Part shown: positions 60,950 through 64,000 of the stretch, one piece after another
Layout: each line of letters begins with the position of its first letter
Numbering within the stretch: the first letter of the stretch is position 1
NCBI GenBank assembly: GCA_963754305.1
Contig: CAVWFR010000024.1
Coordinates: 124,001 to 188,000 of the forward strand
Length of the DNA stretch: 64,000 bases
Source of the DNA: DATEDA01 sp963754305
GTDB taxonomy: Bacteria > Pseudomonadota > Gammaproteobacteria > Burkholderiales > SG8-39
Direction of reading: 5' to 3'
Made by a program: the position numbers and the translations under genes
Notes under the pieces: generated by a model
The model's database searches: none
What the model was told of the DNA's origin: nothing
What the model saw: only the letters and a program-made list of their open reading frames with translations

Positions 60950-62863
60950 TTAGGTCGCGCTGCCCGCTACCGCCTCGCGTCTGAGGCGCTCAATGAATAT
61001 CGGGAGATCCATCGGTCCCAGATCTTCACCGCCACGGGTACGCACGGCCACCTTGCCCGCGGCGCGTTCCTTGTCGCCGACGATCAGCTGATAAGGCAAC
61101 TTCTGCAGGCTATGTTCCCGGATTTTATAGGTAATCTTCTCGTTCCTCAAATCGGCTTCGACCCGGAAGCCGGCCGCCTCGAGCGCCTCGGTAACCTGCC
61201 GAGCGTAGTCCGCCTGACGCTCGGAGATATTCAGCACCACCGCGTGGATCGGGGCGAGCCATAGCGGCATCGCGCCCGCGTAATGCTCGAGGAGGATGCC
61301 GATAAAGCGCTCCATGGAGCCGACGATCGCACGATGGAGCATGACCGGGGTCTTCCGCGAGTTGTCATCGGCGACGTATTCGGCCCCGAGCCGCTCGGGC
61401 ATGTTGAAATCGACCTGCATCGTGCCGCACTGCCAGACGCGGCCGATGCCGTCCTTGAGCGAGTACTCGATCTTCGGCCCGTAGAACGCACCCTCCCCGG
61501 GCGAGATCTCGAACGTGCAGCCCGAGCGCTCCAGCGACTCGATGAGCGCGTGCTCGGCCTTGTCCCAGAGCGCGTCCGCGCCGACGCGCTTGGCCGGGCG
61601 CGTCGCCACCTTGTAGATGACGTCGGTAAAGCCGAAATCACGGTAGACCCGCTGTAGCAGCGCGGTGAAAGCCACGCACTCGCCGAGGATGTGGTCTTCA
61701 GTGCAGAAGATGTGGCCGTCGTCCTGAGTGAAGGCACGAACGCGCATGATCCCGTGCAGCGCACCCGATGGCTCGTTCCGGTGGCAGTTCCCGAACTCGC
61801 CGTAGCGCAGCGGCAGGTCGCGATAGCTGTGGAGGCGCGCACGGTAGATCTGTACGTGCCCCGGGCAGTTCATCGGCTTGATCGCGTAGTCGCGGTTCTC
61901 GGAGCTGGTGGTGAACATGTTCTCCTTGAAGTTCTCCCAATGCCCCGACCGCTCCCAGAGGCTGCGCTCGATAATCTGCGGCGCGCGCACCTCCTGGTAG
62001 CCGTTGTCGCGATAGACGCGGCGCATGTACTGCTCCACCGCCTGCCAGATCGTCCAGCCCTTCGGGTGCCAGAAGATCATGCCCGGCGCCTCCTCCTGCA
62101 TGTGGAAGAGGTCGAGCTGCGTCCCGAGGCGGCGGTGATCGCGCTTCTCGGTCTCCTCGAGCATGTGGAGGTAGGCGTCCTGGTCCTCCTTCTTCGCCCA
62201 CGCCGTGCCGTAGATGCGCTGGAGCATTTCGTTCTTCGAGTCGCCGCGCCAATAGGCGCCCGCGACCTTCATCAACTTGAAGACCTTCAGCTTACCGGTC
62301 GACGGCACGTGCGGCCCGCGGCAGAGGTCGACGAAGTCGCCCTCGCGGTAGAGCCCGATCGGCTCGCCGGCGGGAATCGCCGCGATGATCTCGGCCTTGT
62401 AGCGCTCGCCGATCGACTTGAAGAACTCGACCGCCTTGTCGCGCTCCCACTCTTCGCGAACGACCGGAATGTCGCGCTTCGCGAGCTCGGTCATCCGCTT
62501 CTCGATCGCCGCGAGATCCTCCGGCGTGAACGGCCGCTTGAACGAGAAGTCGTAGTAGAAGCCGTTCTCGATCACCGGCCCGATCGTCACCTGCGCGTCG
62601 GGGAAGAGCTCTTTAACCGCGTAGGCGAGCAGGTGAGCGGTCGAGTGCCGGATGATCTCGAGCCCGTCCCGCTCCTTGTCGGTGACGATCGCGACCTCCG
62701 CGTCACGCTCGACGCGGTGGGAAGTATCGACGAGCTTGCCGTCGACGCGGCCGGCGAGCGCGGCCCGAGCAAGGCCGGGGCCGATCGATTGGGCGATCTC
62801 GGCGACCGTCACCGGCCCCGGGAAGGGCCGCTGCGAGCCGTCGGGAAGACGGATGTTCACCAT
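60950..62863 (-). CDS. thrS: Threonine-tRNA ligase
   Basis: A 637-residue class II synthetase. Domains: TGS (residues 1-62, MVNIRLPDGSQRPFPGPVTV), the editing N2 domain (about 65-225; HSTAHLLAYAVKELFPDAQV with the zinc-type histidines), and the catalytic core (about 245-535; NCPGHVQIYRARLHSYRDLP, then ECRNEPSG-like CHRNEPSGALHGIMRVRAFT). The anticodon-binding domain occupies the C-terminal 100 residues. Length is as in E. coli ThrRS. ATG 62863 starts 20 bases after the leader terminator, so expression needs readthrough, and the upstream structure suggests threonine-dependent attenuation. It heads the block that continues with infC 86 bases later. Confidence 0.97.
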   Translation of the reverse strand: MVNIRLPDGSQRPFPGPVTVAEIAQSIGPGLARAALAGRVDGKLVDTSHRVERDAEVAIVTDKERDGLEIIRHSTAHLLAYAVKELFPDAQVTIGPVIENGFYYDFSFKRPFTPEDLAAIEKRMTELAKRDIPVVREEWERDKAVEFFKSIGERYKAEIIAAIPAGEPIGLYREGDFVDLCRGPHVPSTGKLKVFKLMKVAGAYWRGDSKNEMLQRIYGTAWAKKEDQDAYLHMLEETEKRDHRRLGTQLDLFHMQEEAPGMIFWHPKGWTIWQAVEQYMRRVYRDNGYQEVRAPQIIERSLWERSGHWENFKENMFTTSSENRDYAIKPMNCPGHVQIYRARLHSYRDLPLRYGEFGNCHRNEPSGALHGIMRVRAFTQDDGHIFCTEDHILGECVAFTALLQRVYRDFGFTDVIYKVATRPAKRVGADALWDKAEHALIESLERSGCTFEISPGEGAFYGPKIEYSLKDGIGRVWQCGTMQVDFNMPERLGAEYVADDNSRKTPVMLHRAIVGSMERFIGILLEHYAGAMPLWLAPIHAVVLNISERQADYARQVTEALEAAGFRVEADLRNEKITYKIREHSLQKLPYQLIVGDKERAAGKVAVRTRGGEDLGPMDLPIFIERLRREAVAGSAT

Positions 62864-62883
62864 GGGTCAGGGTTCCTGAAGGC

Positions 62884-62912
62884 AAAAAAAAGTGCGGGCG
62901 GGCCGCACTTTC
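62884..62912 (-). terminator. Rho-independent terminator in the thrS leader (probable attenuator)
   Basis: On the minus strand AAAGTGCGG and CCGCACTTT pair over nine bases around a short GC loop and are followed by a run of T (T-tract at 62891-62884). The terminator ends 20 bases before the thrS ATG, so there is no room for a separate thrS promoter after it. It therefore acts on transcripts that are meant to enter thrS, as an attenuator does. Confidence 0.85.
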
Positions 62913-62940
62913 CTCAACGTGACGCGCTCCGCCGCGGCTC

Positions 62941-62973
62941 TCAGCCGGCTTTCCTACGCGTTCGCGTGGTCAC
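62941..62973 (-). CDS. Putative threonine-rich leader peptide of thrS (10 aa)
   Basis: GTG ACC ACG CGA ACG CGT AGG AAA GCC GGC TGA encodes MTTRTRRKAG, with threonine at positions 2, 3 and 5. An AAGGA ribosome site lies nine bases upstream of the GTG. The leader region AACGTGACCACGCG, which includes the Thr codons, can pair with CGCGTCACGTT at 62925-62915, just before the terminator stem; a second hairpin (GCCGGCT with AGCCGCGGC) overlaps the peptide's stop codon. This is the layout of amino-acid attenuators: ribosome stalling at Thr codons would change which hairpins form. The function is inferred from position and codon content. Confidence 0.6.
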   Translation of the reverse strand: MTTRTRRKAG

Positions 62974-62997
62974 GTTCTGGGGTCCTTCGGAAAAATC

Positions 62998-63023
62998 TGG
63001 TAGGCGCGATTGGACTCGAACCA
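62998..63023 (-). repeat. 3' end of a tRNA-Val(GAC)-like gene (interrupted tRNA, candidate attachment site)
   Basis: Read on the minus strand, TGGTTCGAGTCCAATCGCGC followed by CTACCA is the T-arm, acceptor 3' strand (CGCGCCT), discriminator A and encoded CCA of a tRNA. It matches the betaproteobacterial tRNA-Val(GAC) as I remember it. Similarity stops at 63023: the 5' T-stem strand is mismatched and the anticodon and D-arms are absent. The rest of the tRNA has been displaced, as expected at one end of an element integrated in a tRNA gene. Confidence 0.65.
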
Positions 63024-63611
63024 TTTAAGAGGGTCAAGCACGGGGTGTGCCGGGTATGAGAATCAATTAGTTACGAGATGGGTCTCCCCTCCAAACCCCC
63101 TCGATTTCCCGAATTTGTCCCCGAATTTGTCCCGGGACTTGCCTCGAAGTTGAGCGACCTCTACATGTGTCGCAAACGGTCGGAGTGTTCGCTGTCATTT
63201 GCCGGCGTCACGGGCGGGACGACCTGATTAAGAGTGGTTGCTTCCCCCGTATCGCTGCGCCTGGCTCGATGCCGCACTCATCGATGGCGTGTGAAGCTCA
63301 ATGACGAACAGCTCGTAATAAGGGAGCAGAGCGCATAGGGGCCAGACATCGACCGTGAAAAAGTCGGCCGCGTCGAGGCGTCGTCAATTCGTCATGAGAA
63401 ATATCGGTAGGGTGAGTTGGCCGCGCGTCGGAGCAGGCGCGATCGCCTCGCGCGTCAGCATCTTGGCGATGGTTGCGCGCGCGGCGGGGTGGTGAAGGTC
63501 GGAACGCACGTTGTTGGGCGTGGAGCAAGAGTGCAGGTTGGCGCTGTCTCGTAGGACGGCCTTTGGATTGTCTACATCATGTGCGTTACCGTGACCTCTA
63601 CGGAGGAAGGT
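63024..63611. other. Start of an accessory region right of the tRNA-Val fragment
   Basis: No intact gene is seen. Near 63105-63140 the plus strand repeats the phrase GAATTTGTCC twice (CCCGAATTTGTCCCCGAATT). Phrases like this often occur near integrase genes and their core sites, but no integrase frame is recognisable here. The remaining short frames look random. Confidence 0.35.
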
Positions 63612-63878
63612 CTAATTCATGCGATATGTTGAGATGGCGGACATCGCGGAGGACGCGATCGGATCCAGCTCGAGGAGCTTCTTGCGGCCTACTGCCTTCG
63701 CATGCCGGGCAAGGAGTCGGCGTTCAGCGTCGCTGAAGATTATCCGCCGACGACCGAGACGCGCCTTGAGCATCCGATTCTCGGCCTTGAGGTACTCGAT
63801 GAACCCTTCCTGCTGCCGGGCGAGCCACGCAGCGAATGCGAGTATCAGAAACTGAACCAGCGGCGAGGCTTGAACCAT
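63612..63878 (-). pseudogene. Transposase/integrase N-terminal fragment
   Basis: An 88-residue frame from ATG 63878. The first 70 residues (QFLILAFAAWLARQQEGFIE, YLKAENRMLKARLGRRRIIF, SDAERRLLARHAKAVGRKKL) match the N-terminus of a common DDE-type integrase-like transposase family with a coiled-coil start. After LLELD the sequence departs from the family and soon stops, so the catalytic core is missing. A related 5' relic lies at 38214-38280. It is inside the accessory region that begins at the tRNA-Val fragment. Confidence 0.7.
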
Positions 63879-64000
63879 GGCACGAGCCTACCCGAGGCCG
63901 CCGCGCCATGCTTGTTCGACCTCGATTCAGTATTTGGACTGCAAGCCCTCGGTTCCAGCGTGTGGCCAGGTGGACCGACGAATCCGGCTCGGTGGAATGC

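Noticed and set aside
1..64000. CRISPR array, rRNA genes or a replication origin
   Set aside because: No regularly spaced direct repeats, rRNA-like stretches or DnaA-box clusters were noticed while reading the window.

Overview
The window is GC-rich chromosomal DNA from what looks like a betaproteobacterium of the Burkholderiales type. This rests on repeated Bug/TctC solute receptors (three intact, one frameshifted, one relic), the gene order thrS-infC-rpmI-rplT-pheS-pheT-ihfA-merR-tRNA-Pro, PEP-CTERM protein tails, and a tRNA-Val fragment beside thrS. This is inference from gene content; no search was run.

Layout. 1-5 kb: the end of a tripartite tricarboxylate transporter (tctB partial, tctC), a crotonase-family gene, and a DUF6351-type secreted esterase broken by one frameshift, followed by a duplicated tail of the same gene. 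5.4-13.2 kb: one tightly spaced eight-gene minus-strand operon (cupin, phytanoyl-CoA-type dioxygenase, paralogous cupin, sugar-type ABC importer of three genes, MetE-like zinc protein, enolase-superfamily dehydratase), a candidate uptake and catabolic pathway for an unknown, possibly O-methylated, compound. 13.2-23 kb: an MltF-like transglycosylase, a Bug receptor, aquaporin Z, an NTF2-like protein, a SulP-STAS-cNMP fusion and many decayed genes (AI-2E permease, ion channel, TctC, PEP-CTERM protein, LysR). 23.6-26.5 kb: a tannase/feruloyl-esterase-family protein and a pair of tiny secreted proteins. 26.6-38 kb: a two-domain SagB-type oxidoreductase, an AhpD-like protein, a frameshifted Rieske oxygenase, a LysR regulator, a complete liv-type branched-chain ABC operon whose receptor gene is frameshifted, a MoaD/BNR-repeat pair and DUF1428 and transposase relics. 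38.6-44 kb: Bug receptors, a second tannase-family esterase and a 2-hydroxyacid dehydrogenase. 45-51.5 kb: LysR and a divergent SDR, then an isoquinoline-1-oxidoreductase-type molybdenum hydroxylase with its di-haem cytochrome, a flavodoxin-like gene and the relic of a second SDR/[2Fe-2S] module. 52-54.5 kb: a FecR/peptidoglycan-binding protein, another SDR and relics.

55.2-62.9 kb is core: tRNA-Pro(GGG), a MerR regulator, ihfA, pheT, pheS, rplT, rpmI, infC (apparent ATC start) and thrS, all on the minus strand. Upstream of thrS lies a probable threonine attenuator: a ten-residue leader peptide with three Thr codons, competing hairpins and a Rho-independent terminator ending 20 nt before the thrS start. 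This core block sits between two tRNA-linked accessory regions: a 25-nt piece of tRNA-Pro recurs as a direct repeat 29.8 kb to the left, and only the 3' end of a tRNA-Val remains to the right of the thrS leader, where a transposase fragment follows.

Taken together, the accessory genes point to a lifestyle of scavenging organic acids and aromatic or phenolic esters: secreted esterases, Bug receptors, ABC importers, Rieske and molybdenum hydroxylases, crotonase and SDR enzymes. Several otherwise well-preserved genes carry a single 1-nt frameshift, which could be real decay or assembly error.
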